The notes: generated by a model not told the origin, from the sequence alone. A DNA stretch of 64,000 nucleotides from Bacillota bacterium (GCA_023442465.1 JAEZZQ010000016.1:496001-560000), one strand, 5' to 3'. Positions 1 through 9,086 are shown, counted from the first letter of the stretch. A program made the numbers and translations.

Positions 1-727
1 TTACAATGATGGCGTCTACATTATAATTATATAGGTGAAGACAGGTAAAGTTCCGTTTTGCCTCCTGAATAACTATCTTCTCCGGTGTCGTCACAATACG
101 AAGGCTGACTGCCTCCTTATTCAGCATCAGTTTTTGCAATCGCTCCATCTTATCCATGATATACTCTATATCATCAAAGACGTTATCCTTAGGCATAGGC
201 ATTTTCATTAATTTTTCCACTACGGGACCGGCATATTTGATGCCTTTTCTTTTTATTGGGAGAACCTTTGCCATAAAATCAGAAAGCATCTCAGGATATT
301 TTAAAAGAGACAGCGTCTCTCCGGTCGGTGCACAATCTACAACAATGACATCATATTGCCCCTGTTCATAATAATCCAGTATTTTGAACATGGAAAAGAG
401 CTCTTCCATTCCGGGAAATACAAGCAATTCCTCTACCTCAATTCCTCCATCACCCTTTAGTGTGAGCATCTGCTTCATATAGTCTTTCAAGTGTCCCCAG
501 CTTTTTTCACTTTCATATACAACATCGATTTCCATGGCATCAAGATTTTCCGCAACTGCTTCCGGCTCCTTACCGAGCTTTACATCCAGGCTGTCGCCCA
601 AGCTGTGTGCCATATCCGTACTCATAACCAATACTTTTTTCCCCGTCTGTGCCAGCAATAATGCGCTTGCCCCTGCAACGCTGGTCTTACCTACTCCGCC
701 TTTTCCCGTATATAATATTACTCTCAT
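1..727 (-). CDS. ArsA/GET3-family ATPase, C-terminus cut by the window edge
   Basis: The frame is open from the ATG at 727 to the window edge, giving 242 residues. A deviant P-loop (GKGGVGKTS, about residues 8-16), an STDMAHSLGD switch motif near residue 41 and a VDCAPTGET motif near 128 identify the ArsA/GET3/TRC40 branch of SIMIBI ATPases. Members use ATP-driven dimer changes either to energise arsenite pumps or to chaperone tail-anchored membrane proteins. No arsenite pump or ArsR regulator is visible nearby, so arsenic resistance is not supported. It is the last visible gene of a run starting at 2276 and is a diverged paralogue of that gene. Whether it also has the C-terminal HSP20-like domain cannot be seen. 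Confidence 0.85.
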   Translation of the reverse strand, partial: MRVILYTGKGGVGKTSVAGASALLLAQTGKKVLVMSTDMAHSLGDSLDVKLGKEPEAVAENLDAMEIDVVYESEKSWGHLKDYMKQMLTLKGDGGIEVEELLVFPGMEELFSMFKILDYYEQGQYDVIVVDCAPTGETLSLLKYPEMLSDFMAKVLPIKRKGIKYAGPVVEKLMKMPMPKDNVFDDIEYIMDKMERLQKLMLNKEAVSLRIVTTPEKIVIQEAKRNFTCLHLYNYNVDAIIV

Positions 728-850
728 ATTATTAATCCTCCATGTTTTCGATACCTGCGAATCTGGGCGCAAGCACAATATTTGCAAGCATAATAAATCA
801 TGCTTTGAAAAATTTATTTTTCATACTATTCATTCTTCCTGCTCATGCTT

Positions 851-1102
851 TTATTCAATATTTACCTTCTTTACCTTGGATTCTTTTTCTTCTTTCCGAT
901 GCTCTCCATTCTGATTTTCCGGTGTATTGCCGCTTTCACCATTCCTCTTTATCAAATCAATCGCGCATTCCATAACGATTGCTGTCAATTCCTTGCCAAT
1001 TGCTTCTATGTGTTCTGCCGTGTTTTCCGGAAACAGGGCAAACAGTGCTTTCTTTTGATACATTTTAGCTTCTTTTATCCGATTCATCCTATCACTGTTC
1101 AT
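851..1102 (-). CDS. Small charged protein between the two ArsA-type ATPases
   Basis: This 83-residue frame starts at the ATG at 1102, preceded by GGAGAG at good spacing. A longer in-frame start at 1123 lacks such a site. It overlaps the end of the upstream ATPase gene by 11 bases, which suggests translational coupling, and leaves 123 bases before the second ATPase. The N-terminal two-thirds is probably helical (MNSDRMNRIKEAKMYQKKAL, then an LTAIVMECAIDLI helix), and the tail is strongly charged and rich in Lys, Glu and Asn. There is no signal peptide or membrane segment. The family is not recognised. Its place suggests a partner or adaptor of the ATPase pair, which is inference only. Confidence 0.6.
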   Translation of the reverse strand: MNSDRMNRIKEAKMYQKKALFALFPENTAEHIEAIGKELTAIVMECAIDLIKRNGESGNTPENQNGEHRKEEKESKVKKVNIE

Positions 1103-2276
1103 AATCCATCTCTCCTTTTTCAAACTGAACGTTCAGTATCCCGTTTTCCATCTTTGCCGATGCAACAACATATGTCCGAAGAACATTGGGCAGTGGAATA
1201 CTTCTTTTAAAATTCCCGATTTTTATCACCACTTCACTATCTGACCGATATAAATCCACCTCTGATTTTTCAACGAAAGGCAGCGACAGCTTTAGCATAT
1301 ATCCCTTGCTGTTCTGTTCAAAGCTTTCTCTTTGCGTGATCTCTCTGGCTTCAAATACATCATCCCCCGTGAGTGCATCACTGCAGATTCTATTAACCGC
1401 CTTCATCCCTCTTACTTCCTCGTCATACCAGGGGATTTCATATATCGGTACTGCGGCAAAGCTTTCATAAAGCTGTTCTTTGTATTTGTGCTGGATCTTC
1501 AGCCATTCATCAAAGAACGGATTCTCCAAATTGTCCGGCAGAATACGGTTAATGTAAAGACCGTCCACATTGTAATTATAAAGGTTCATATACATATAAT
1601 TGCGTTTTGTCTCCTCCACTACCATTTTTTCCGATAGTGCGACTAATCTCACACTGGTTGTTTCCCTGTTTTTCAAAAGTTCCTGTAATTCATAAAACTT
1701 CAGGTACATTTTTTCAATATCGTTCATCGCCGCGCGGTTTGGCAGTTCCACTTTATATAACTGCTTTGCTATGGGAGATAATACTTTGACCGCTACTTTT
1801 CCGACCGGGAACAGTTTTTCCATATACCAGGAAAGCAACTCCGGAAACTTAAGCAGAGTTAAAGTTTCTCCGGTCGGTGCACAGTCTACGATAATTCTTT
1901 CATACGCTCCGTTCTGATAGATTTCATTAATCTTTAATAAGGCAAATAATTCTTCCATTCCGGGAAGCATTCCGTAATCTGCAAGACTTATCCCCTCCCC
2001 TTGCGGGAAAAATTCATTCAGGCTTTTCATAATAGAGCTAAAATCATGCTCCATCACATATTCGGGGTCAATTTCATAAGCATCCAGATTATCCGTGATA
2101 TATTTTGGTTCTCTTCCCATCTGGATTTCAAAAAGGTCTCCCAGATTATGGGCCATATCTGTACTGACTAAAATTGTCTTATGACCATCTCCGGCACTTT
2201 TCATTGCATGGGCTGCTGCCACACTTGTCTTTCCGACACCGCCTTTTCCGGTAAAAATATAAATCCTTTTTTTCAT
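1092..2276 (-). CDS. ArsA/GET3-family ATPase with C-terminal HSP20-like domain
   Basis: The protein is 394 residues when started at the ATG at 2276, which has AAGGA about 10 bases upstream. An in-frame TTG at 2285 overlaps that ribosome site and is less likely. It has a P-loop GKGGVGKTS near residue 10, a switch motif STDMAHNLGD near 38 and DCAPTGETLTLL near 130. The last 75 or so residues carry two beta-rich stretches, LSLPFVEKSEVDL and the segment ending GILNVQFEKG, as in the alpha-crystallin-like ArsA_HSP20 domain. Such proteins are cytosolic ATPases handling metalloids or hydrophobic clients. It is the first gene of the ATPase operon and lies just after the MarR gene and its terminator. 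Confidence 0.88.
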   Translation of the reverse strand: MKKRIYIFTGKGGVGKTSVAAAHAMKSAGDGHKTILVSTDMAHNLGDLFEIQMGREPKYITDNLDAYEIDPEYVMEHDFSSIMKSLNEFFPQGEGISLADYGMLPGMEELFALLKINEIYQNGAYERIIVDCAPTGETLTLLKFPELLSWYMEKLFPVGKVAVKVLSPIAKQLYKVELPNRAAMNDIEKMYLKFYELQELLKNRETTSVRLVALSEKMVVEETKRNYMYMNLYNYNVDGLYINRILPDNLENPFFDEWLKIQHKYKEQLYESFAAVPIYEIPWYDEEVRGMKAVNRICSDALTGDDVFEAREITQRESFEQNSKGYMLKLSLPFVEKSEVDLYRSDSEVVIKIGNFKRSIPLPNVLRTYVVASAKMENGILNVQFEKGEMDYEQ

Positions 2277-2377
2277 AATTGCCAATTCCTTTCTATTCTT
2301 TCATATTGTTTTTTTATAGAGCTGATTATATTTCATCTCTCGAATAGTTCCGGTTAAGAAGTATTTGTTTTAAGAAA

Positions 2378-2400
2378 AGGAATGTAACCGATACATTCCT
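2378..2400 (-). terminator. Rho-independent terminator after the MarR gene
   Basis: A perfect 9-bp stem (AGGAATGTA pairing with TACATTCCT) around a 5-base loop is followed on the minus strand by TTTTCTTAAAA. It separates the MarR gene from the ArsA operon, so that operon probably has its own promoter between here and 2276. Confidence 0.75.
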
Positions 2401-2419
2401 GTTTTTCATGTAAAAGACT

Positions 2420-2905
2420 CTATTCTATCATTATTTTCCTAATCTTTGGCTTTCCGGACTCCTCTCTGCGTTCCTCTCTCATGATATCTGCCAACTTATG
2501 AAGCATCCGGACAAACAAATCCATCTCCTCAGAACTAAATGTATCCACTATTTTCCCTGCATAATGCATGAATTCTGACATTACGGCCTGTATCTGAGTC
2601 AAGCCGTCCTCTCCCATACGAACCGTGACGATGCGCTTATCCTGCTCACTTCGCTCCCTAATGACCAGCCCCCGCTTTTCCATCCTGCCGATGATTCCGG
2701 TTGCCGTATTGAGCGGAATCTCAATATAATCGGCAATCTGTGTCATATTCACCTCCCCTTGGCGAAATAACAGCCACAGAACAAACAATTCATTCTTCGA
2801 ACAATCCAGAAGAACATTTTGCCACATCTTAGTGGATAATAATTCCTTGATATGATCTACATATTGAAAAATCTCTGCTTCAAACTGCTCCTTTGTAATC
2901 TTCAT
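2420..2905 (-). CDS. MarR-family transcriptional regulator
   Basis: This 161-residue protein has the size and layout of MarR dimers: an N-terminal helix, a winged helix-turn-helix (residues about 38-105, including NMTQIADYIEIPLNTATGII and the wing EKRGLVIRERSEQDKR) and C-terminal dimerisation helices. The D-x-R at the wing (SEQDKR) is the usual family signature. A promoter with two palindromes lies directly upstream, so autoregulation is likely. The neighbouring ArsA-type ATPase operon reads the same way after a terminator and is the obvious candidate target, but no effector can be read from the sequence. The ATG start has GGTGG eight bases upstream. Confidence 0.88.
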   Translation of the reverse strand: MKITKEQFEAEIFQYVDHIKELLSTKMWQNVLLDCSKNELFVLWLLFRQGEVNMTQIADYIEIPLNTATGIIGRMEKRGLVIRERSEQDKRIVTVRMGEDGLTQIQAVMSEFMHYAGKIVDTFSSEEMDLFVRMLHKLADIMREERREESGKPKIRKIMIE

Positions 2906-2941
2906 ATCAATCCACCTTTCTGCATTTTTACTTCTTTCTTC

Positions 2942-2981
2942 GAATTAATTTAATTCTACTACCGAAGTATTCGTTTGTCAA
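2942..2981 (-). promoter_or_regulatory. MarR gene promoter with two palindromic operator candidates
   Basis: On the minus strand, TTGACA (2976-2981), a 17-base spacer and TAGAAT (2953-2958) form a near-consensus promoter. The spacer holds CGAATACTTCG, and a 15-base palindrome GAATTAATTTAATTC (2942-2956) overlaps the -10 box. This is where a self-repressing MarR protein would bind. Confidence 0.7.
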
Positions 2982-3132
2982 TATGATGTTTACCCCTGGC
3001 TTTACCTTTAATCACTGCTTCTCTTGGACTAACATTTATCTTAACATCAATCCAAGAGTCTATCTGTTACATTTTCAATCTTCACAAAATTTATTTGTAA
3101 TCTATGCAGATAAGCTTTCGAATCCAACACGC

Positions 3133-6100
3133 CTATAATGCAGTCCGGAAAAAATAATCTATCTGTTTCTCACCCTCTGTGTGTAAATAAGAACCATACA
3201 CCGATAACGTACAGCACATTGTCCGTCTGCCTGCCGGAACCAGTATTTGATATCCGTTGTTCGAAATAATACAGGCCGGTCTTTCAGATTTTGCGCCGAG
3301 AGAAATATATCTTGCGGTATCCTTGAGGTTAAGCCATTCCTTATCGGACGCCCCCCTGGCTTTCAATATTTCTTTGGGGGACCAGTTAAAATAAGTCCAT
3401 GTTTGGTTTTTGGGCAATTTCTCTATCTGTCTTGGAAGCCGAATGCTCTCGGCAAGAAGAAGCTCTTCTTTTGCCGTATAAAAAGAGATGGCACCTGTTT
3501 TCTTATCAATGCGCAAAAACAGCTTTCCTGTCCTCAACTCTACCTTGTCTTTTGCTTCTCTGAAACTCCAGCCAGGTCTGGAAGTTGTCGCTATCTCTGC
3601 CGGAATATCCGCAAGATCATCAAATAACTCCCTTGCAAAGCTGACCCGAACCGTATCCTCAGATATTGGTGTGATCCGAAGTACGCCGTAGGAATTGGTC
3701 AGTTCAATATAGCTTTTATTGCTGGTAAGCCAGCGAACAGACAAATTTAAATTGGAATGTCCCAATGGCCTTAGGCTGGTAGTATCCGGCATCCCACCAA
3801 ATTCAGAGTTTTCCGATCTGCTTTTCATGTTCTGACTCGCGGCTATTTTCCTTATCGGCGTTCTAATACCGGACTTTGCCTGTGTTTTCTCTGATATCTT
3901 CTCGGCCCCCGAATTCTGAACTACAATTCTCTTCGGTCCGATCCGGTTACGAAGCTCCATTTCACGCTGCCCATCCAATGCCAGTTCCAATTCCAGTTCC
4001 TTTTTGCTCTTAGGCGGCTCTTCGGGCATGAGCGGAATAACTGGCTTTGGCTGTTCCATAAGATATTTCTGCTTCTTCTCTTCCGATACCGGAGCCGCGA
4101 TCAAATCTGTTAACCTTCCTGAATAAAGTACCACCATTTCATGAAGTGCTCTGGTAGCCGCAACATACAGCAGCTTCGCAAAACCATCCTCAGCCGGATA
4201 GTTCTTATCGTCAGCGTTGAAAAGGAGGACAACATCGAATTCCAATCCCTTGGTATATTCTATCGGAAGAACCATTACGCCTCTTCCAAACTCCTCTGTT
4301 TCAGAATTAAAGTCACGAAGCTCCACTCTTTTCCCCAATTTTTCCGATACTTTGGCAGCTTCCTCTTCATCCCTGCAGATAACTGCGATCGTCTCATATT
4401 CCTTTTCCTGCCATTGCAAGATCGTGCCGGCAGTCTCCGAAACCAGTTGTTCTTCATCCTCACACTTTGTAATCCGAACTTCGTTACCGTGGCGGATAAT
4501 CGGCTCAACCGGATATATCGGAAAGTTTCCATGCTGTAGGATATTGATTGCAAAATTCGAAATTTCTACCGTATTACGGTAACTTTTCCTTAGGATCCCG
4601 AAATAATCAAACGTTCCGGGAAGCATAAGACTCCTCAATTCTTCCCAGTCTGTCAGCCCGTAATCAAAGTAGATGTTCTGAGACACATCGCCCATAATGG
4701 TATAGGTACATTTACTAAGGCAATATTTTAACGCTCCATAGACCATCATACCAAAGTCCTGAGCCTCATCGATCACAACGTGACTTGCTTCCTGAATTAC
4801 CTCCGTCTCCTTGATTCGTTTGTACAAATAAGCAAGTGCCGCGAGATCGTAAAGATCAAACTCCGTTCCGGATGACAAGTTCATATTTCTCTTCACATTT
4901 TGTTCACACAGAAAGTTGTCATACAATTCAAAAATGGAACCCTTCCATTCCCTTTTTCCAAAATATGTCTGATAATACCGAAGAAGTGTCTTCTGCTCTT
5001 CCAGTGGATAAGTATGGTATTTTCCATATATCTCATTTTCCACTTTTGCCATAAGGTGTTCTGTCAATTTGTCCAGTTTATCCGGAAGCGATAAGAAGTG
5101 AAACTTCTTAAGTAGCTTCTCAATCGTGGCCCGGCTCATCAACAGGCGATGAGTTTTTTCTGCGAAGATATCCTCCCGCGGAATATAATTCCACTCATAT
5201 CTCTCGCAAAAATCTTCCAAATCATGGAACCAGGAAAAGCTGCCTTTTACGCAGGCCGCTTTGTCTCCCTTGTTCAGGTTCTTTACCGTAAACTTCTGTT
5301 TGTCCCAGTCCTCATACAGAAGTCGTATAAAAAGCTGCTCCATCGTCATCTGTGAAGCACCATAAACATCCAAATCAGGCAAAATACCTGTGATATAATT
5401 CAGAAGGATGCGGTTGCTGCCAATAATATAGAAATCCTTTGGTTTGAATTCCAAGTCGTAGTTATACAGAATATAAGAAATGCGATGCATCGCCACGGTT
5501 GTTTTACCGGAACCGGCTCCGCCCTGCACAATAACGTTGTGCTGCGGCTTCTTACGGATAATCTCATTTTGTTCCTGCTGAATCGTAGCGATTATCTCGC
5601 TTAAAACGGCCCGCTTATTTCTGGCAAGGTATTTCGTCAGCAGCTCGTCGTTTGCCACTACATCAGAATCGAAAAAGTCCTTCAGTCCATCATTTTCTAT
5701 TTCATAGGTACGCTTTCTGAAAAGCTCTATCTCAAATGCTCCTTCTCCTTTTACAGAGTAAGTACATACTCCAAGAGATTTTTCATAATAAACCGATGCA
5801 ATCGGTGCTCTCCAGTCAATGACGATCAGCTCTGCAGCTTCTTTGCTGATCGCAGACTTTCCAATATAATAGCACTCCTGCTTTAACAGATTTGTATCAT
5901 TAAAATCAATTCTTCCAAAATACGGCTTTTTCCTGCTTCGTTCCATGCGGAGCAGTTCCTGCCGAACTTGCTGAAATCTGGCATCAGCATTAAACCACAG
6001 TGCCAACCCCTCTTTATCTTCCACATCATATACTTCCTTCAATTCATGCAATTCATCTGCCAAATTCTGAACAAATGCTTTTGTCCGGTTCAAATTATCG

Positions 6101-6189
6101 TCTGCAATAGCAAGAATATCTGAAAGCATTTTTGTTTCTTCTTCCAGGCTAACTCCCGGTAATCTTTTTGTCTGACCTTTGTGGCTCAT
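3133..6189 (-). CDS. HelD-type UvrD/Rep helicase fused to a GH31 N-terminal-like domain
   Basis: The 1018 residues start at an ATG behind GGAGGA. Residues 1 to about 700 match HelD, a superfamily 1 ATPase that removes and recycles stalled RNA polymerase. There is an N-terminal coiled-coil arm, Walker A GGAGSGKTT (about 223-231), Walker B DEAQD (about 474-478), motif LRKSYRNT near 535 and the C-terminal helicase motif LLYVAATRA near 675. A low-complexity linker (about 700-810) follows. The last 200 residues resemble the N-terminal beta-sandwich of GH31 glycosidases (DUF4968-like): GVLRITPISEDTVRVSFAR, then LRTGKLFLRIDKKTGAI, ending IDYFF. It stops about where a GH31 catalytic barrel would begin. 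HelD proteins are usually about 700-780 residues, so the tail is an addition. The helicase call is firm and the tail call is moderate. Confidence 0.85.
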   Translation of the reverse strand: MSHKGQTKRLPGVSLEEETKMLSDILAIADDNLNRTKAFVQNLADELHELKEVYDVEDKEGLALWFNADARFQQVRQELLRMERSRKKPYFGRIDFNDTNLLKQECYYIGKSAISKEAAELIVIDWRAPIASVYYEKSLGVCTYSVKGEGAFEIELFRKRTYEIENDGLKDFFDSDVVANDELLTKYLARNKRAVLSEIIATIQQEQNEIIRKKPQHNVIVQGGAGSGKTTVAMHRISYILYNYDLEFKPKDFYIIGSNRILLNYITGILPDLDVYGASQMTMEQLFIRLLYEDWDKQKFTVKNLNKGDKAACVKGSFSWFHDLEDFCERYEWNYIPREDIFAEKTHRLLMSRATIEKLLKKFHFLSLPDKLDKLTEHLMAKVENEIYGKYHTYPLEEQKTLLRYYQTYFGKREWKGSIFELYDNFLCEQNVKRNMNLSSGTEFDLYDLAALAYLYKRIKETEVIQEASHVVIDEAQDFGMMVYGALKYCLSKCTYTIMGDVSQNIYFDYGLTDWEELRSLMLPGTFDYFGILRKSYRNTVEISNFAINILQHGNFPIYPVEPIIRHGNEVRITKCEDEEQLVSETAGTILQWQEKEYETIAVICRDEEEAAKVSEKLGKRVELRDFNSETEEFGRGVMVLPIEYTKGLEFDVVLLFNADDKNYPAEDGFAKLLYVAATRALHEMVVLYSGRLTDLIAAPVSEEKKQKYLMEQPKPVIPLMPEEPPKSKKELELELALDGQREMELRNRIGPKRIVVQNSGAEKISEKTQAKSGIRTPIRKIAASQNMKSRSENSEFGGMPDTTSLRPLGHSNLNLSVRWLTSNKSYIELTNSYGVLRITPISEDTVRVSFARELFDDLADIPAEIATTSRPGWSFREAKDKVELRTGKLFLRIDKKTGAISFYTAKEELLLAESIRLPRQIEKLPKNQTWTYFNWSPKEILKARGASDKEWLNLKDTARYISLGAKSERPACIISNNGYQILVPAGRRTMCCTLSVYGSYLHTEGEKQIDYFFRTAL

Positions 6190-6585
6190 GCTTGTCCTCC
6201 ATTCTTTTTCCCATTCCTTCTATATTGTTACTGTTCACTCCGTTCTCTGTAACGCATGATTTCTGCATTTAAATTCGCTTCGCGAAGCAGAAATCATCTC
6301 TTGCATCACGTTCTTACGTAGCTTAACAGCAAGTGTTAAGCTACTGTGTGAACAGTAACTCTATATTTACTATCTTAACAAAAAAGAAAAAAAATAGTAG
6401 ACTTGCAATTAAAAAAAATGTATAATGGAAAATGAAGTATGCCCTGATAAATATCAGCCCCATTTCGTCTGTAAACAAATAGAAATAGCGTTACACGCAC
6501 ATAATCTGAAAACATCCAAAAACAGGGGTAGGTTTTGCCTTATATGGCTGATAGCGTTTGTATACCTGCCACGTGCATCACCACT
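6190..6585. repeat. Gene-free stretch with a nested palindromic element at 6227-6359
   Basis: A 12-bp outer inverted repeat (GTTACTGTTCAC at 6227-6238, GTGAACAGTAAC at 6348-6359) encloses two hairpins. The first has 11-bp arms at 6256-6266 and 6287-6297 around a loop holding GCTTCGCGAAGC. The second has perfect 11-bp arms at 6318-6328 and 6334-6344 with a 5-base loop. Folded, it is a three-way junction of about 133 nt with no ORF. It could be a REP/MITE-like element, a structured RNA or a terminator. Nothing else recognisable lies between it and 6585 except an AT-rich stretch. Confidence 0.65.
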
Positions 6586-7377
6586 TTACCGTCTGTTTTT
6601 CTCAATCCATTCCACCGCAAAGTCCACCAAATCCCGCTGGCGCATCAACCGGAGAGTGCCATTTCCCAGAACAGACTTTTGTACAGAATATTGCATTTCA
6701 AAATCTTCCCCGATTTTTTCAAAGTCCTCTCCGTCCACATACAGCGTCTGGTAGGTCTTCCATACTCGCTGCTCATTCTCCAAGACCGCACTGCTTTCAG
6801 AAACAAAATGCTTGCCCGGATATTCCGCCCGAACATCAGCCAAGTGCAGCGATGTATTCTTATCATAACCGACACCAATAAGCAGAACATTGGCATCAAG
6901 CTCATACAATTTTCCGACAGGAGATCCTTCCCCGAAAATATTAGACAAATCATGATCGCTTGTCAGATAAGCAGCATGCTGTCCCAGTGCCGCCACAGAG
7001 CGGGCAGGATGATCACTTCGCAGTGCGCCGGGCCATTTGCGGAACATCTCGGCTACTGCTCCCATGGTATTCGTAGGGGTAATATCTTTGTTATAGGCGG
7101 GCCAGTTATCCCTGATAGCCTGCCACCATTCCTCCGGCTCCTCCCAGTGAACTCCGGCAGACGGGTCCAGATTCTTCCATGATTGTGCCGGCATCATAAT
7201 TGTTCCATCCGGTCCAACACTCTCCTCCAAGGCTTCAATCATAACCTGTGCGCCGCCGCACACAAAGCCCAGACTACTTAAAGAGGTATGAACCATAAGC
7301 GTCTGACCGGTTCGGACACCTACTGCATTCAGAGCTTCACGAATATCTTGCTTTAATATTAACTTTTGATTTGCCAT
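6586..7377 (-). CDS. AAC(3)-family N-acetyltransferase
   Basis: A 263-residue cytosolic protein of normal family length. It contains HTSLSSLGF near residue 30, GPDGTIMMPAQ near 55, MGAVAEMFRKWPGALRSDHP near 105-125 and GVGYDKNTSLHLAD near 170. These are the acetyl-CoA-site and active-site regions of the aminoglycoside 3-N-acetyltransferase fold (FrbF/YokD superfamily). Clinical AAC(3) enzymes acetylate the 3-amino group of deoxystreptamine aminoglycosides. Many chromosomal homologues in Clostridia are not shown to give resistance, so the substrate is open. The ATG has AGGAAGG upstream. The gene stands alone between two gene-free stretches, with no resistance-transposon context visible. Confidence 0.85.
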   Translation of the reverse strand: MANQKLILKQDIREALNAVGVRTGQTLMVHTSLSSLGFVCGGAQVMIEALEESVGPDGTIMMPAQSWKNLDPSAGVHWEEPEEWWQAIRDNWPAYNKDITPTNTMGAVAEMFRKWPGALRSDHPARSVAALGQHAAYLTSDHDLSNIFGEGSPVGKLYELDANVLLIGVGYDKNTSLHLADVRAEYPGKHFVSESSAVLENEQRVWKTYQTLYVDGEDFEKIGEDFEMQYSVQKSVLGNGTLRLMRQRDLVDFAVEWIEKNRR

Positions 7378-7745
7378 TATATTACCTTCCTATATGTAGA
7401 AATATTTTTTTGTTTTCATATGAATCTGTTCACTTTTTTATATGATTCCGTCTCCGCATTACCACATCCACGCAGTATCTGAAATTCGGATATAACACGC
7501 ATCCATTTCTAAAATAAGAATACTTAAAATGAAATACTGTAACAGCTCAGAAAGTTAAGGTTTTATGAACAATGCCACCGTCCCCACATGAGAAATGCAC
7601 CGTCTCCACATGAGCCGTGCTATGATTCCAACGACTACAGTCTCTGGTACCCCTTTGAGCCAATGTATGTCTTTATTTATTTAATTGATAACGATCGCTA
7701 TCATCCCGTATAAATACAAACCTACCACATACAAAAAATCGCGAT
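7378..7745 (-). repeat. Gene-free stretch with two tandem RlmD-like motif copies (7576-7613)
   Basis: The + strand holds CACCGTCCCCACATGAG (7576-7592) and, 22 bases on, CACCGTCTCCACATGAG (7598-7614). The second, on the minus strand, reads CATGTGGAGACGGTG, coding H-V-E-T-V as in the C-terminus of RlmD/RumA 23S rRNA methyltransferases; the first copy differs at one base. No ORF long enough to be a gene surrounds them. A 16-base palindrome-like sequence GATAACGATCGCTATC lies at 7687-7702. The rest is AT-rich with no feature I can name. See the related copies at 9347, 25216 and 27580. Confidence 0.45.
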
Positions 7746-9086
7746 TCAGTCTGAGTGCCTTTTCGCTTTTTCCATATACATCAGCATATCTGCCGTATGG
7801 AAGAGCGCATCAAGGTCATCGCCGTCTTCCGGAAATATTGCATAGCCAATGCTGGGAGATACCTGGATAGAATAACCGGAAATACTAAATTCCTTTTCAA
7901 AGCGATCGAGAAGTTCTTCTCTGGTGCGCAAAAGATGTTCCACATTCTCAACATCCGGCAATATTAACAAGAATTCATCCCCACCCAGGCGAAAAGCGGT
8001 CTCGTTTTTGCCGACACTTGCTTTTAATATGCGCGCTGTCTCTACAAGCACCAGATCTCCCACGCTATGTCCATACGTATCGTTAATTTTTTTAAAACGG
8101 TCTAAATCGAGCAGCAAAATTCCTAATTTTCCTTCTTTTCGCTTTGCTGCCGCAAAAACAGTGGCTTGGTACTTATTGAGAAAATGCCGGTTGAACAATC
8201 CCGATAAGGAATCATAAATTGACATCACAACAATTTTATTATTAGACTTTATGTATTTATACATCAAAAAGCCCATGGAAGCACAGAGACAGACTGAGAA
8301 GACTAACAGCAAGGCAAACAACAATAAGTTGTCTTCCCATCCGTTTGACGAATTGACTGTAATGCTCCAGTCGATAAATTCCGGATCCACGGCAAACTCC
8401 AGCTTGGAATTTGTATCGGAATCTGTGGAACCCAAAAACGGAATGAGTTTATTCTCACGATTATAGACTGCAATATCCAGCCCGGAGTCTTTCGCGTAGG
8501 ACTCAATCTCCTCCATTATTTTATCGCTCTTTAGCACAATGGCAATTTGCCCCCAGTATCCCGTATCTTCCCTGACAATCGGAAGCCTGACGATGAAGCC
8601 GGACCCGCCTTGCACCAGGTTCACCGGTCCCTGCAAAACAGGTTTCAGTTCTTTCTTTACTTTCAGCACAAGGTCCTGCTGCTCTTTCACCTCGGCTAAA
8701 TCCACCCCAATCGCCGCAGAATTGTCCTCCTGCGGGTAATTCCATATGATAGTCGTATCCTTTAGAACGCCGACATTACGGATGTAATCTGAGTTTGTCG
8801 AAAGAAGATTATCCATATAATCGTAGGAGGCCTCTGCGTCCAAGTCGGGATACAGCTTAATATAAGCCTCGTAGCCCTGAAGCAACGTGACATTAGAGTA
8901 AATCAGCCGTTGGACTTTGCTTTCAAACACCATATATCGGTCAGTTGTTTCTAAAACCGCTCTCTGCTTTACACTATTATGCACCATCGAAATAAAAGAA
9001 AAGCAGACGGCGAACAGAATGACGGCAGCAGCCAGAGCAACGAACAGCGGGTTTGCTTTTTGAGGGGAAGATTCATTTTTTCTCAT
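7746..9086 (-). CDS. Membrane-bound GGDEF-domain protein (probable diguanylate cyclase)
   Basis: There is one membrane segment near residues 13-33, a sensory region of about 220 residues of CHASE type (RYMVFESKVQRLIYSNVTL), a second membrane segment near 253-277 and a C-terminal GGDEF domain. The active-site loop RLGGDEF is intact at about 366-372, with DLDRFKKINDTYGHSVGD upstream, so c-di-GMP synthesis from two GTP is expected. The inhibitory RxxD site before the loop is not conserved. The open frame reaches 9182, but the promoter at 9154-9182 overlaps that end and rules it out. The ATG at 9086 has AAGGA rather far upstream; the ATG at 9113 is the alternative. Confidence 0.85.
   Translation of the reverse strand: MRKNESSPQKANPLFVALAAAVILFAVCFSFISMVHNSVKQRAVLETTDRYMVFESKVQRLIYSNVTLLQGYEAYIKLYPDLDAEASYDYMDNLLSTNSDYIRNVGVLKDTTIIWNYPQEDNSAAIGVDLAEVKEQQDLVLKVKKELKPVLQGPVNLVQGGSGFIVRLPIVREDTGYWGQIAIVLKSDKIMEEIESYAKDSGLDIAVYNRENKLIPFLGSTDSDTNSKLEFAVDPEFIDWSITVNSSNGWEDNLLLFALLLVFSVCLCASMGFLMYKYIKSNNKIVVMSIYDSLSGLFNRHFLNKYQATVFAAAKRKEGKLGILLLDLDRFKKINDTYGHSVGDLVLVETARILKASVGKNETAFRLGGDEFLLILPDVENVEHLLRTREELLDRFEKEFSISGYSIQVSPSIGYAIFPEDGDDLDALFHTADMLMYMEKAKRHSD

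Noticed and set aside
1..2905. Arsenic resistance operon
   Set aside because: The ATPases are ArsA-like, but no ArsB/Acr3 pump, ArsC or ArsR is visible and the regulator is MarR-type.
3247..5355. Several plus-strand frames opposite the HelD-fusion gene
   Set aside because: They are antisense shadows with no ribosome sites and no recognisable motifs.
6586..7377. Calling the AAC(3)-family gene an aminoglycoside-resistance gene
   Set aside because: Chromosomal homologues in anaerobes often lack that activity, and there is no mobile-resistance context.
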